Assembly (NCBI RefSeq): GCF_014646515.1
Contig: NZ_BMNK01000010.1
Span: 265,586-329,585, forward strand
From: Nonomuraea glycinis
GTDB taxonomy: Bacteria; Actinomycetota; Actinomycetes; Streptosporangiales; Streptosporangiaceae
DNA length: 64,000 bases
Direction: 5' to 3'
Below the pieces are notes generated by a model. It was given only the letters and a program-made list of their open reading frames with translations, was not told where the DNA came from and did no database searches. Within the stretch, counting starts at the first letter, position 1, and every line of letters begins with the position of its first letter. Below, piece after piece: positions 16,615 to 24,965 of this stretch. The position numbers and the translations under genes are program-made.

Positions 16615-17476
16615 GGTCCCTGGCCAGGGTGACGTCGCCGTCGTAGGTGCGCCGGACCTCTTCCAGGAAGGCCGGTTCGTGGGCGAAGCCGTACCTTTCG
16701 GAGAAGTGGGTCAGGACGAGGTGGCGGGCACCGGCGTCGGCGGCGACGAGGCCCGCCTCGAACGCCGTCAGGTGGCCGTACTCCTTGGCCAGCGGGCCCT
16801 CCGAGGACAGGAACGTGGCCTCGATGATCAGCAGGTCGACGCCGGAGGCGAGCTCGAAGGCGGTGTCGCACAGGCGGGTGTCCATGATGAAGGCGGCGGA
16901 CTGGCCGGGCCGGGGGACGCTGCACTGGGCGAGAGTGACGCCGCGTACGGAGCCGGTGCGCTGGAGCTCGCCGACCTCGGGGCCGCGGATGCCGTGGGCC
17001 GTGAGCCTCTCGGGGAGCATGCGGGTGCCGGCGGGCTCCTGGATGCGGTAGCCGTACGACTCGACGGGGTGGGACAGGCGGCGGGCGGTGAGCGAGTCGA
17101 CGGCGGCGAGGGGGCCGGTGACGGGGTGTTCCTCGATGACGTCGGTGTCGGCGAAGGGGGCGGCGTGCCGGAGCCTGCGCCAGTAGGTCTCGCCTGAGGC
17201 GGGGTAGACGGCTCGGACCGGGTGTCGGACCCGGTCGCGGGCGATGCGCTGGACCAGGCCGGGGACGCCGAGGCAGTGGTCGCCGTGGAAGTGGGTCACG
17301 CAGATCCAGTGCACGTCGTTGGCGCTCACTCCGGCGTGCAGCATCTGCCGCTGGGTGCCTTCGCCGGGGTCGAACAGGTAGCCCTGGCCGTCCCAGCGGA
17401 GAAGGTAGCCGTTGTGGTTGCGGTGCCGGGTGGGCACGGCGCTGGCGGTGCCGAGCACGACGAGTTCACGGGACAC
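16583..17476 (-). CDS. rnz: Ribonuclease Z
   Basis: 297 residues, the normal length. tRNA 3' endonuclease of the metallo-beta-lactamase fold that removes 3' trailers. Beginning SRELVVLGTASAVPT and FDPGEGTQRQ are typical; zinc ligands His62, His64, Asp66, His67 lie in THFHGDHCLG, and later ligands in IMDT, HLVLTHFSERY. The GTG at 17476 is chosen by alignment to the family N-terminus; no ribosome site is seen, so it may be leaderless. It diverges from the methyltransferase gene. Confidence 0.95.
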   Translation of the reverse strand: MSRELVVLGTASAVPTRHRNHNGYLLRWDGQGYLFDPGEGTQRQMLHAGVSANDVHWICVTHFHGDHCLGVPGLVQRIARDRVRHPVRAVYPASGETYWRRLRHAAPFADTDVIEEHPVTGPLAAVDSLTARRLSHPVESYGYRIQEPAGTRMLPERLTAHGIRGPEVGELQRTGSVRGVTLAQCSVPRPGQSAAFIMDTRLCDTAFELASGVDLLIIEATFLSSEGPLAKEYGHLTAFEAGLVAADAGARHLVLTHFSERYGFAHEPAFLEEVRRTYDGDVTLARDLMTVPVPRRR

Positions 17477-17593
17477 GAGCCAGATGCTAGACGTTCGGGA
17501 CGGATACCGCCGTTTCCTGACACGGATGCACGCCGGGGCGGTCGGGCTGCGCCGTACGATGGGATTTTCCACGAAAAACCAGGTGAGGATCTG

Positions 17594-18103
17594 ATGACCA
17601 CGGTCGCGTTCGCCGAGGTGCCGACCCCGGTCGGCCCGTTCGTGCTGGCCGTCACCGAGGACGGCCTGGTCGCCTCCGGCTGGGGCTCCCCGGCGACCCT
17701 GCGCGAGCGCCTCGGCTTCCCCGAGGCCGCCGATCCGGGCCGGACGGCGTCCGTGGTCGCGCAGCTGAACGCCTATTTCGCGGGTGAGTCCCGGAGTTTC
17801 GCGACGCCGATCGACTGGCGGCTCACCGCCGGCTCGCGCCGCAAGGTCCTGCAGGCCCTGTACGAGATTCCGTACGGCAAGGTCGTCACCTACGGGGAGC
17901 TGGCGGCCCGCAGCGGCACCGGCGTGCCGGCGCGGGGCATCGGCTCGATCATGGGCGGCAACCCGCTGCCCATCGTGGTGCCCTGCCATCGGGTGGTGGC
18001 GGGCAACGGGCTCGGCGGGTTCAGCGGCGGGGTGGGCGTGGAGACCAAGCGCTGGCTGCTGACCCACGAGGGTTACCTGCAGCCGACGCTGCTCGATCTC
18101 TGA
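17594..18103 (+). CDS. ogt: Methylated-DNA--[protein]-cysteine S-methyltransferase
   Basis: 169 residues. Direct reversal of O6-alkylguanine in DNA by transfer of the alkyl group to Cys131 in the invariant PCHRV motif; the helix-turn-helix segment (GKVVTYGELAARSG) and the Asn hinge region (GSIMGGNPLPIVVPCHR) precede it. AGGTGAGGAT stands just before the ATG. A second alkylation-repair gene (Ada-AlkA fusion) lies 6.9 kb downstream. Confidence 0.96.
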   Translation: MTTVAFAEVPTPVGPFVLAVTEDGLVASGWGSPATLRERLGFPEAADPGRTASVVAQLNAYFAGESRSFATPIDWRLTAGSRRKVLQALYEIPYGKVVTYGELAARSGTGVPARGIGSIMGGNPLPIVVPCHRVVAGNGLGGFSGGVGVETKRWLLTHEGYLQPTLLDL

Positions 18104-18143
18104 CCGGCTCGGGCACACGCGGACCGTTGACACACTGGTCCAT

Positions 18144-19046
18144 GTGCGCCAGTCAGTGATCGCCGTCGTAGGACCCACCGCGGCAGGGAAGTCGGACCTC
18201 GCCGTGGACATCGCCCTCCGGTTGGGGGGCGAATGCGTCAACGCCGACTCCATGCAGCTCTACCGCGGCATGGACATCGGCACCGCCAAGCTCACGCCCG
18301 CCGAGCGGCGCGGCGTCCCGCACCACCTGCTGGACGTCTGGGACATGACGGTGACGGCCAGCGTGGCGGAGTACCAACGGCTGGCCAGGTCCGTCATCGA
18401 CGCCGTCGACGTGCCGGTGCTGGTCGGCGGCAGCGGACTCTACGTACGGGCGGCGATCGACGACCTGGAGTTTCCCGGCACCGACCCGGAGATCAGGGCC
18501 AGGCTGGAGAAGGAGCTCGACGAGCGCGGGGCCGCGCCCCTGTACGCGAGGCTGCGCGAGCTGGACCCGCCGGCGGCGGCGGCCATTCTGCCGAGCAACG
18601 GGCGTCGCATCGTGCGGGCGCTGGAGGTCATCGAGCACTCCGGCCGGCCGTTCTCGGCGACGATGCCGTCCTATGAGGCGCTCTACCCGAGCGTGCAGAT
18701 CGGGCTGGAGGTGCCGAGGCCCGAGCTCGACCGGCGGATCGAGGTCAGGGTCGAGCGCATGTGGGCGGCCGGGCTGGTGGCGGAGGTGCGCGCCCTGCTC
18801 GGGCAGGGCCTGGCGGAGGGCCGCACCGCGAGCCGCGCGCTGGGTTACGCCCAGGTGATTCGTTTTCTGAACGGGGAGTGGACCGAGGAGCGGGCTTTCG
18901 CCGAGACGGTCAGGCTGACCAGGCGGTTCGCCCGGCGCCAGGAGTCGTGGTTCCGGCGCGACCCGCGCGTGTGCTGGCTCCCGTACGACGCCCCGGATCT
19001 GCTTGAGCGGTCCCTGGCGCGGATAGCGGGGGGTGGGTCGGCATAA
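18144..19046 (+). CDS. miaA: tRNA dimethylallyltransferase MiaA
   Basis: 300 residues. Transfers the dimethylallyl group to A37 of tRNAs reading UNN codons, the step before MiaB. P-loop GPTAAGKS at 10-17, the NADSMQLYRGMDIGTAK motif and GGSGLYVRA are all present. GTG start at 18144; the frame has no better ATG. dapF starts nine bases after its stop, so the two are co-transcribed. Confidence 0.97.
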   Translation: MRQSVIAVVGPTAAGKSDLAVDIALRLGGECVNADSMQLYRGMDIGTAKLTPAERRGVPHHLLDVWDMTVTASVAEYQRLARSVIDAVDVPVLVGGSGLYVRAAIDDLEFPGTDPEIRARLEKELDERGAAPLYARLRELDPPAAAAILPSNGRRIVRALEVIEHSGRPFSATMPSYEALYPSVQIGLEVPRPELDRRIEVRVERMWAAGLVAEVRALLGQGLAEGRTASRALGYAQVIRFLNGEWTEERAFAETVRLTRRFARRQESWFRRDPRVCWLPYDAPDLLERSLARIAGGGSA

Positions 19047-19055
19047 AATCGTGAC

Positions 19056-19868
19056 ATGCGCTTTCTCAAGGGGCACGGCACCGAGAACGACTTCGTCATC
19101 CTTCCTGATCCCGACGGCGAGCTGGACCTGCCGACGTCGCTGATCGCGAAGATCTGCGACAGGAGAGCCGGGCTCGGCGCGGACGGGCTGCTCCGCGTGG
19201 TGCGCACCAAGCAGGTGCCGGAGGTGGCGGACCAGGCGGGCGACGCCGAGTGGTTCATGGACTACCGCAACTCCGACGGCGGCATGGCCGAGATGTGCGG
19301 CAACGGCTCGCGGGTCTTCGCCCGCTATCTGGTCGAGGCGGGCCTGGTGGCCTCCGGCGAGTTCGCCGTGGCCACCCGGGGCGGCACCAGGAAGGTGAAG
19401 ATCGAGGACACCGGCGAGATCACCGTCGACATGGGCCCCGCGGTGGTGCGGGGCGAGAGTGTCACGAGCGTCGGCGGCCAGGAATACCAGGGCCTGCACA
19501 TCGACGTCGGCAACCCGCACCTGGCCTGCGCGATCGGCGACCCGGTCACCCAACTCGACCTCGCCCACCAGCCGAGCTTCGACCCGGGCGTCTTCCCCTC
19601 GGGCGTCAACATCGAGCTGTTCAACGCGGTCGGCACCAGCCGGGCGGTGATGCGCGTCTTCGAGCGGGGCTCGGGCGAGACCCGCTCCTGCGGCACCGGC
19701 GCGGTCGCCACGGCCGTCGCCGCGGCGGCACTGTCGGGCGACACCACGGGCACCTGGACGGTGGAGGTGCCCGGCGGCTCGCTCACCGTGATCCTCGACC
19801 ACGACACCAGCTATCTGCGCGGCCCCGCGGTCATCATCGCGGCCGGCGATCTGATGCTTGCAGAATGA
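19056..19868 (+). CDS. dapF: Diaminopimelate epimerase
   Basis: 270 residues. Converts LL- to meso-diaminopimelate for lysine and peptidoglycan. The two active-site Cys are Cys81 (MCGNGSR) and Cys212 (SCGTGA); the N-terminal KGHGTENDFV is typical. The miaA-dapF pair is conserved in actinomycetes. Confidence 0.97.
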   Translation: MRFLKGHGTENDFVILPDPDGELDLPTSLIAKICDRRAGLGADGLLRVVRTKQVPEVADQAGDAEWFMDYRNSDGGMAEMCGNGSRVFARYLVEAGLVASGEFAVATRGGTRKVKIEDTGEITVDMGPAVVRGESVTSVGGQEYQGLHIDVGNPHLACAIGDPVTQLDLAHQPSFDPGVFPSGVNIELFNAVGTSRAVMRVFERGSGETRSCGTGAVATAVAAAALSGDTTGTWTVEVPGGSLTVILDHDTSYLRGPAVIIAAGDLMLAE

Positions 19869-19918
19869 TGTTCTCCTAGGGGATGCTGGGTCCGCTTCCT
19901 GAACCGAGAGAGGTGGAC

Positions 19919-20674
19919 ATGGCGGACCCACGGACCACGGCCGTCCGGGTCAAGACCCCGATAGGGCAGTACGGCGGCGGTTTCATGATCTCCCGCGAGG
20001 CCAAGGCGCTCTGCGAGGAGCATGGCCTCGGCCCGCGCGAGCTCTACTTCCGCGGCCGCTGCGGCGTGCTCGGCGAGTGCGGGGCCGACGTCGTCACCTC
20101 GGTGGCGGTCTTCTTCCCGCACGAGCACGTCGAGAAGAACTGGAACGGCGGTCGCAAGATGCCCGTCGAGCGGGCGGTCGAGCTCTACGCCGGGGCCTGC
20201 GCGGCGTGGGGACGGCGCAGGCTCGGCGACTACGCCGGCTCCGCCAGGATCGCTGAACTGCTCGAACCGGTCGTACGGCAGGCGTCGCCGGCCGGCGCTC
20301 CGCTGTTCGCCGGGTGGCGGGCCGTACCCCTGCCCGACGACCCGCCCGCGCGTGCCACGCAGCTCATGCACGTCGTCCGCGAGCTGCGCGGCGGCCTGCA
20401 CGCCAACGCGGTGATCGCCGCCGGCCTGCACCCCCTTCAGGCGACGCTCGCGGCCGACCATGACGCTACGCCGATCAAGGCGGCGTCAGGCGAGATCGCC
20501 GCCAGGTTCTTCGAGTGGCCGGAGCCCTATGCGAAGCCGGACCCTGACGTGATCGCACGCCGGGCGGCGGCCGAGGAGGTCACCGATGATCTGATGGCAT
20601 CGGTATTTTCTCCCCTCAACAATGACGAATCGGACGAGCTCATCGAGCTTCTGCGTTTTGGGCACGCTCATTGA
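19919..20674 (+). CDS. SCO6745-family conserved protein
   Basis: 251 residues from an ATG at 19919 with AGAGG five bases ahead. All-helical actinobacterial family often annotated as SCO6745 family or putative ATPase; landmarks here are FMISREAKALCEEHGLGPRELYFRGRCGVLGE and VFFPHEHVEKNW. It starts 50 bases after dapF and probably belongs to the same transcript. No catalytic motif can be named; the function is unknown. It ends 19 bases before the next gene. Confidence 0.75.
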   Translation: MADPRTTAVRVKTPIGQYGGGFMISREAKALCEEHGLGPRELYFRGRCGVLGECGADVVTSVAVFFPHEHVEKNWNGGRKMPVERAVELYAGACAAWGRRRLGDYAGSARIAELLEPVVRQASPAGAPLFAGWRAVPLPDDPPARATQLMHVVRELRGGLHANAVIAAGLHPLQATLAADHDATPIKAASGEIAARFFEWPEPYAKPDPDVIARRAAAEEVTDDLMASVFSPLNNDESDELIELLRFGHAH

Positions 20675-20693
20675 CCTGGCAGACTGACGTTCC

Positions 20694-22970
20694 ATGGACG
20701 TGGACATCTGGGCCTGGGTCGGCGAAACCCAGCAGCAGCTTTCTGAAGCGGGCAACGTTGGCCTCGCCATGGCGCTGGGAGACCTCCCCGCACAGGCCTA
20801 CGAAGGGCGTTTCCCGCAGCTCGACGTGATGGCTCCGGCCATCTCGCAGCAGGCGGACGCCCTGGAGCAGCCGTGGCTGGAGTTCTACGCTCGCTACTGG
20901 CACCTGCTCGGCCGCATCGGCGACCGCGCGCAGGGCGCGGTCGCCGTCGGGGACGCCGAGCAGCTGCTCGCGTTCGCTCAGCGCGAAGAGGTGCGCTCCT
21001 GCCCGGCCGCGCCGGCCGCGGTGGAGGCGCTCGCGCTCGTCTGGGCCAACACCGACGGCCCCGGTTACGCCGGGGAGCGGCTGGAGACCGTCGGCGCCGC
21101 CATCGAAGGGCTGGAGCCGACCGACCCCGCCTACACCGGGCTGGCGACGCAGTATGTCGCGGCCCTGGTCGACGCCGGCCGCGCGGGCGAGGCCGTCACC
21201 TACGCCGAGACCGCCGTCGAGCGCCTGCGCGCCGTCGGCCGCGAGGCCAGCTGGGAGCTGGGTGCCGAGAGCGCCCGCGCGCTGCTCGCCGCCGGTCGCG
21301 CCGAGGACGCGCTGACCGCGCTGCAGGCCGCCGGCGGCTTCCAGGCCGACGACCCGGTGGCCAAGGAGCACCGCGACGGCGTCCGCCGCGCGCTCATCCT
21401 GGCCACGCTCGGCCGCGTCGCCGAGGCCGTCGACGCGCTGCCCGACCTCGACGTGGTCGGCGAGCACCCGAGGGTGTTCGTCGAGTGGGCGCACGCCGTC
21501 AACAAGCTCGCCGACTCCTCGCAGATCACCAACACCTGGCAGCTCGGCCGCGTGCTGCGCCAGTGGGTCGACTACTTCGGCATGATGGGCGGCTACCGCT
21601 CCCGTGTCGAGCTCTCGCTGATCGCGGGCGAGCTGGCCATCGCCCGGCAGGGCGTGTGGCAGGCCAGGCTGCTGGCCGATCTGGCCGAGTCCGCCGCCGG
21701 TGAGCTGCGGGACGCCACGGGCGTCGCGGAGCGGATCGCCGAGCTGCGCGCCGCCGCCGACGCGGCCACCGAGCCCCCGGCGCCCGGCCCCGTCGCCGAG
21801 CGGGTCGCCTACTTCGACGCCGCCGACGGCTACAACGCCGACCCCGAGCGCTGGGTCGGCTGGCTGGCCCCGCTGTCGGGCAAGGACATCGAGGCCACCC
21901 GCCGCCACACCACCACGATCGGCTTCCTCGGCTACCCGTCGACCGGCGCGGACATCTACTGGAAGATGCTCGTCGACACCGGCGACATCGCCGGCGCCGA
22001 CGCCGACGACATCGCCTACCTCACCACGCTGCTCATCGAGGCGCGTCAGGACGAGCGGCTGGAGCAGATGGCCGCGACGCTGCCGCACGCCGCCAAGCAC
22101 CTGGCGCTGGCCCGCCTGCACAGCGCCCGCGAGCGCTGGCCGGAGGCGCTCGACGAGGCCCAGCACGCGGTGGCCGCCGGAGCCGGGGTGGAAGCCCGCC
22201 GCCTCGTCGCGGGCGCCGCCCAGCAGGTCGACGAGAACGCCAGAGGCGCCGCGGCGCTGCTGGAGGTGCTCGACGAGCTCACCGACGAAGACGTCTGGCG
22301 CATGATCGTCATGGCCACCGCCGCCGAGGACTGGGTGACCGTCCGCAAGGGCGCCGCCAAGCTCGGCATGCCGATCAAGTCCACCGAAGGGCCGATCGAG
22401 GAGGAGATGGGGCTCATCAGGCTCATCCTCCCCGCGCCCGACGGCGGTCAACGGCAGGTGCTGTCCATCCGCACCGGCCCGGCCACCGCCAGGCTGGCGC
22501 TGCCGCAGCCGCGCGGCATGGACTACAACGCGGGCGACCTGGTCGTGTTCGACCCGCAGCTGCTGGAGCCGCTGCCCGAGGAGCCCGAAGAGCAGCAGAA
22601 CTTCGTGCCGCCCTTCGCCGCGGTGAGCATCCTGCGGCCCGGCGGCTACACCAGCTACTTCTTCGACGGCGCCGCGCCGAGCGATGCGGACTGGACCGAG
22701 TTCACCGAGGTCATGGCCGAGCGGGGCTGGCCGATGTGGGTCTACAGCGATGACGACTACCAGGTGACCCACCCGACGAGCGGCGAGCAGATCTCCGGTG
22801 TGTTCGGCTGGGTCGCGGTGCCGCCCGACGTCTCCGCCGTCGAGGTCGACGCGCTGCTCGACGACGCCACCGAGCGCTGGTCGCACCCGCTGGCCTGGCT
22901 CGACCTGGCGCGCGAGGTCGACGTGGAGGTCGAGCGGCACGAGCGGATCGTGAAGGAGTACGGGCTCTAG
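20694..22970 (+). CDS. Large TPR-like protein of unknown function
   Basis: 758 residues, cytoplasmic, with no signal peptide or membrane span. Residues about 1-540 are repeated helical pairs rich in Ala and Glu (SARALLAAGRAEDALTALQAAGG, RARGEAVTYAETA-like patterns), resembling degenerate tetratricopeptide repeats. The C-terminal 200 residues are different: beta-rich with aromatic segments (LPAPDGGQRQVLSIRTG, RPGGYTSYFFDG, PMWVYSDDDYQVTHP). No enzyme signature is recognised. It starts 19 bases after the SCO6745-type gene, suggesting an operon, and ends at a strong hairpin. Confidence 0.8.
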   Translation: MDVDIWAWVGETQQQLSEAGNVGLAMALGDLPAQAYEGRFPQLDVMAPAISQQADALEQPWLEFYARYWHLLGRIGDRAQGAVAVGDAEQLLAFAQREEVRSCPAAPAAVEALALVWANTDGPGYAGERLETVGAAIEGLEPTDPAYTGLATQYVAALVDAGRAGEAVTYAETAVERLRAVGREASWELGAESARALLAAGRAEDALTALQAAGGFQADDPVAKEHRDGVRRALILATLGRVAEAVDALPDLDVVGEHPRVFVEWAHAVNKLADSSQITNTWQLGRVLRQWVDYFGMMGGYRSRVELSLIAGELAIARQGVWQARLLADLAESAAGELRDATGVAERIAELRAAADAATEPPAPGPVAERVAYFDAADGYNADPERWVGWLAPLSGKDIEATRRHTTTIGFLGYPSTGADIYWKMLVDTGDIAGADADDIAYLTTLLIEARQDERLEQMAATLPHAAKHLALARLHSARERWPEALDEAQHAVAAGAGVEARRLVAGAAQQVDENARGAAALLEVLDELTDEDVWRMIVMATAAEDWVTVRKGAAKLGMPIKSTEGPIEEEMGLIRLILPAPDGGQRQVLSIRTGPATARLALPQPRGMDYNAGDLVVFDPQLLEPLPEEPEEQQNFVPPFAAVSILRPGGYTSYFFDGAAPSDADWTEFTEVMAERGWPMWVYSDDDYQVTHPTSGEQISGVFGWVAVPPDVSAVEVDALLDDATERWSHPLAWLDLAREVDVEVERHERIVKEYGL

Positions 22971-22979
22971 AAGCCTCCC

Positions 22980-23010
22980 GCCGTGCCTGGCCTTCGACGC
23001 CGGGCACGGC
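22980..23010 (+). terminator. Strong stem-loop after the 758-aa protein gene
   Basis: GCCGTGCC at 22980 pairs with GGCACGGC ending at 23010, with four more inner pairs (one wobble) and a 7-base loop. It starts 9 bases after the stop. No T-tract follows, as is common for actinobacterial terminators. Confidence 0.65.
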
Positions 23011-23078
23011 ACTCCCGGTGGGCGGCGGCCACGCCGCCTGATACCTTTTGGCGCGATATTTCGGGACTTGGAGGCAGA

Positions 23079-23441
23079 GTGCAGGACATCGACAAGTTGG
23101 CCGCCGTGATCCGTGACGAGCGCCCGTGGGGCGCCTTCGAGCGCTACACCCTCAACGAGGTGTCCACGGTCAAGATCATCAGCGTGGCGGCAGGGCAGAC
23201 GCTCAGCCTGCAGCGTCACGAGCACCGTGACGAGCTCTGGGTGGCCCTCGACCCCGGTTGCGTCTTCGAGGTCAACGGTGAGCGCCTGGAGCCGGCCGTG
23301 GGTGACCGGGTGCTGATCCGCGCCGGCCAGACCCACCGCCTCAGCTCCTCCGGCCCCGCCACCCGCATCCTCGAGGTCGCCTTCGGCCACTTCGACGAGG
23401 ATGACATCGAGCGCCTCGAAGACTCCTACGGGCGTTCCTGA
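23079..23441 (+). CDS. Cupin, mannose-6-phosphate isomerase type II C-terminal domain-like
   Basis: 120 residues from a GTG at 23079 with GGAGG four bases before it. One cupin barrel: RPWGAFERYTLNE, then metal-site LSLQRHEHRDELWVAL with His-x-His-x3-Glu, and GDRVLIRAGQTHRLSS with the last His. It equals the isomerase domain that in bacteria is often fused to mannose-1-phosphate guanylyltransferase, here standing alone. The 3' end overlaps the convergent exporter gene by 16 bases. Confidence 0.88.
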   Translation: MQDIDKLAAVIRDERPWGAFERYTLNEVSTVKIISVAAGQTLSLQRHEHRDELWVALDPGCVFEVNGERLEPAVGDRVLIRAGQTHRLSSSGPATRILEVAFGHFDEDDIERLEDSYGRS

Positions 23442-24853
23442 CCGAGCCGCCGCCGATCGGTGCCGGGCGAACGCGTCCGTGTGACGCGTGCCCGCGTACA
23501 AGCCGTCGGTTCGTCATGGGTGAGCGTCTGTGTGGCGCGCCTGCGTACAGACCCTTGGTTTGTCGTGGTCAGTAGGGCTGCGGCGGGTACGGCCGCGACG
23601 ATGGTCATGAGCAGGGCGGCTGGGGCGAGCAGGCCGCCGGCCAGGAGTGGTGTGACGAGGGCGGCGCCGATCGGGGGCGTCGCCTGCATGAGCGTCCTGA
23701 GGATGGCGAAGCCCCTGCCGCGCAGCGGCGCCGGGATGCGTGCCATCCGCAGCGATTGCGCCCAGATGGTCATGGGCGCGCTGAACATCCCGATGACGAG
23801 GAAGCCCGCGGTGACGGTGATCGTGAGCGGGGCGGTCAGCAGCGCCAGGAAGCCGGCCGCGGCGATGAGCTGGACCAGGGCGATGGCCCTGATCGGGCGG
23901 GCCCGGGGAGCCCGGGTGCCGGCGACCGCCGCGCCGGCGAGTTCGCCCGCCGACAGGGCGGCGAGCAGGAGGCCCAGGGCCTGCGGGCCGCCCTGGAGCT
24001 GGGTCTTGGCCAGCCAGGGCGCGGTGACGAGCAGCATGCCCATGGCGATGTTGAAAGCCATGAACGCGAGCGTGGTCGCGACCAGGACCCGGTCGCGCAG
24101 CAACCCCAGGACGGTGCCGCGCGGTCCTGCGACGTCCGGCGGCGATCCCGGCTTCTGAGGCGCTTGAGGCCCCTGAGGTGTCTGAGGTGTCTGCGTCTGA
24201 GGTGCCTGCGGCGCCTGAGGTGTCCGAGGTGCTTGCGGCGTGAGGGGGCGGCGGATGGCGAGGGCGGCGACGGCGAACAACGCATAGGAGACCGCGTCGA
24301 AGGCCAGCACGGCCTCGCTGCCGAAGCCTGCGATCAGCAGCCCGCCGAGCGCGGGACCGATCATTCCGGAGAGGCTGAAGCTCAGGCTTTCCAGCGCGTT
24401 CGCGGCGTCCCGGTCCTCCTCGGGGACGAGATCGGGAATCGCCGCGGGAAACCCGGCCAGCGGCACCATCTTGAACAACCCGTACACCGCGGCGACGATG
24501 AACGGCAACGCCGTCGGCACTTCGCCCAGCAGCGACACGATCGGGATAGACGCCATCGCGGCGCCCCGGACCACGCTGTCGACGGCCAGCACATGCCGCT
24601 TGTCGAACCGGTCCAGGACGGGACCGGTCAGCAGTCCTCCCACGAACACGGGCAGGGTGTAGCAGACGGTCAGCAGCCCGAGTTGCCGGACACCGCCCGG
24701 CTGGGACAACACCAGCCACGTCAGGGCGACGAACGTCATCCCGTCGCCGACGAGCGAGAGAGACGAGCCCAGCCAGAGTACGCGGAAGTCACGCCGCGAC
24801 AGCGCCCGCCGGTAGATGGCCAGGCGGCCACCGGCGACATCGTTCACCATCAT
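23426..24853 (-). CDS. Major facilitator superfamily exporter
   Basis: About 475 residues from the first of two tandem ATGs at 24853; the frame extends to 24955. Twelve hydrophobic segments in two halves; the first reads FRVLWLGSSLSLVGDGMTFVALTWLVL, like macrolide-efflux and DHA3-type exporters, with DRFDKRH as the loop 2-3 motif. The central cytoplasmic loop carries a low-complexity linker of Thr-Pro-Gln-Ala repeats. It probably exports a drug or metabolite, by family. It diverges from the Ada-AlkA gene, 112 bases apart. Confidence 0.85.
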   Translation of the reverse strand: MMVNDVAGGRLAIYRRALSRRDFRVLWLGSSLSLVGDGMTFVALTWLVLSQPGGVRQLGLLTVCYTLPVFVGGLLTGPVLDRFDKRHVLAVDSVVRGAAMASIPIVSLLGEVPTALPFIVAAVYGLFKMVPLAGFPAAIPDLVPEEDRDAANALESLSFSLSGMIGPALGGLLIAGFGSEAVLAFDAVSYALFAVAALAIRRPLTPQAPRTPQAPQAPQTQTPQTPQGPQAPQKPGSPPDVAGPRGTVLGLLRDRVLVATTLAFMAFNIAMGMLLVTAPWLAKTQLQGGPQALGLLLAALSAGELAGAAVAGTRAPRARPIRAIALVQLIAAAGFLALLTAPLTITVTAGFLVIGMFSAPMTIWAQSLRMARIPAPLRGRGFAILRTLMQATPPIGAALVTPLLAGGLLAPAALLMTIVAAVPAAALLTTTNQGSVRRRATQTLTHDEPTACTRARVTRTRSPGTDRRRLGQERP

Positions 24854-24965
24854 GCGGGACAGCCTGGTGGCGACCCGGGGCCCGGCGCTGGCGGGCATCG
24901 GCCGTCGACCGTCGGCGTCCGATCCCCGCCGGTCCTGTTCGTGGCTCCATGGCACGCTCTATGGG

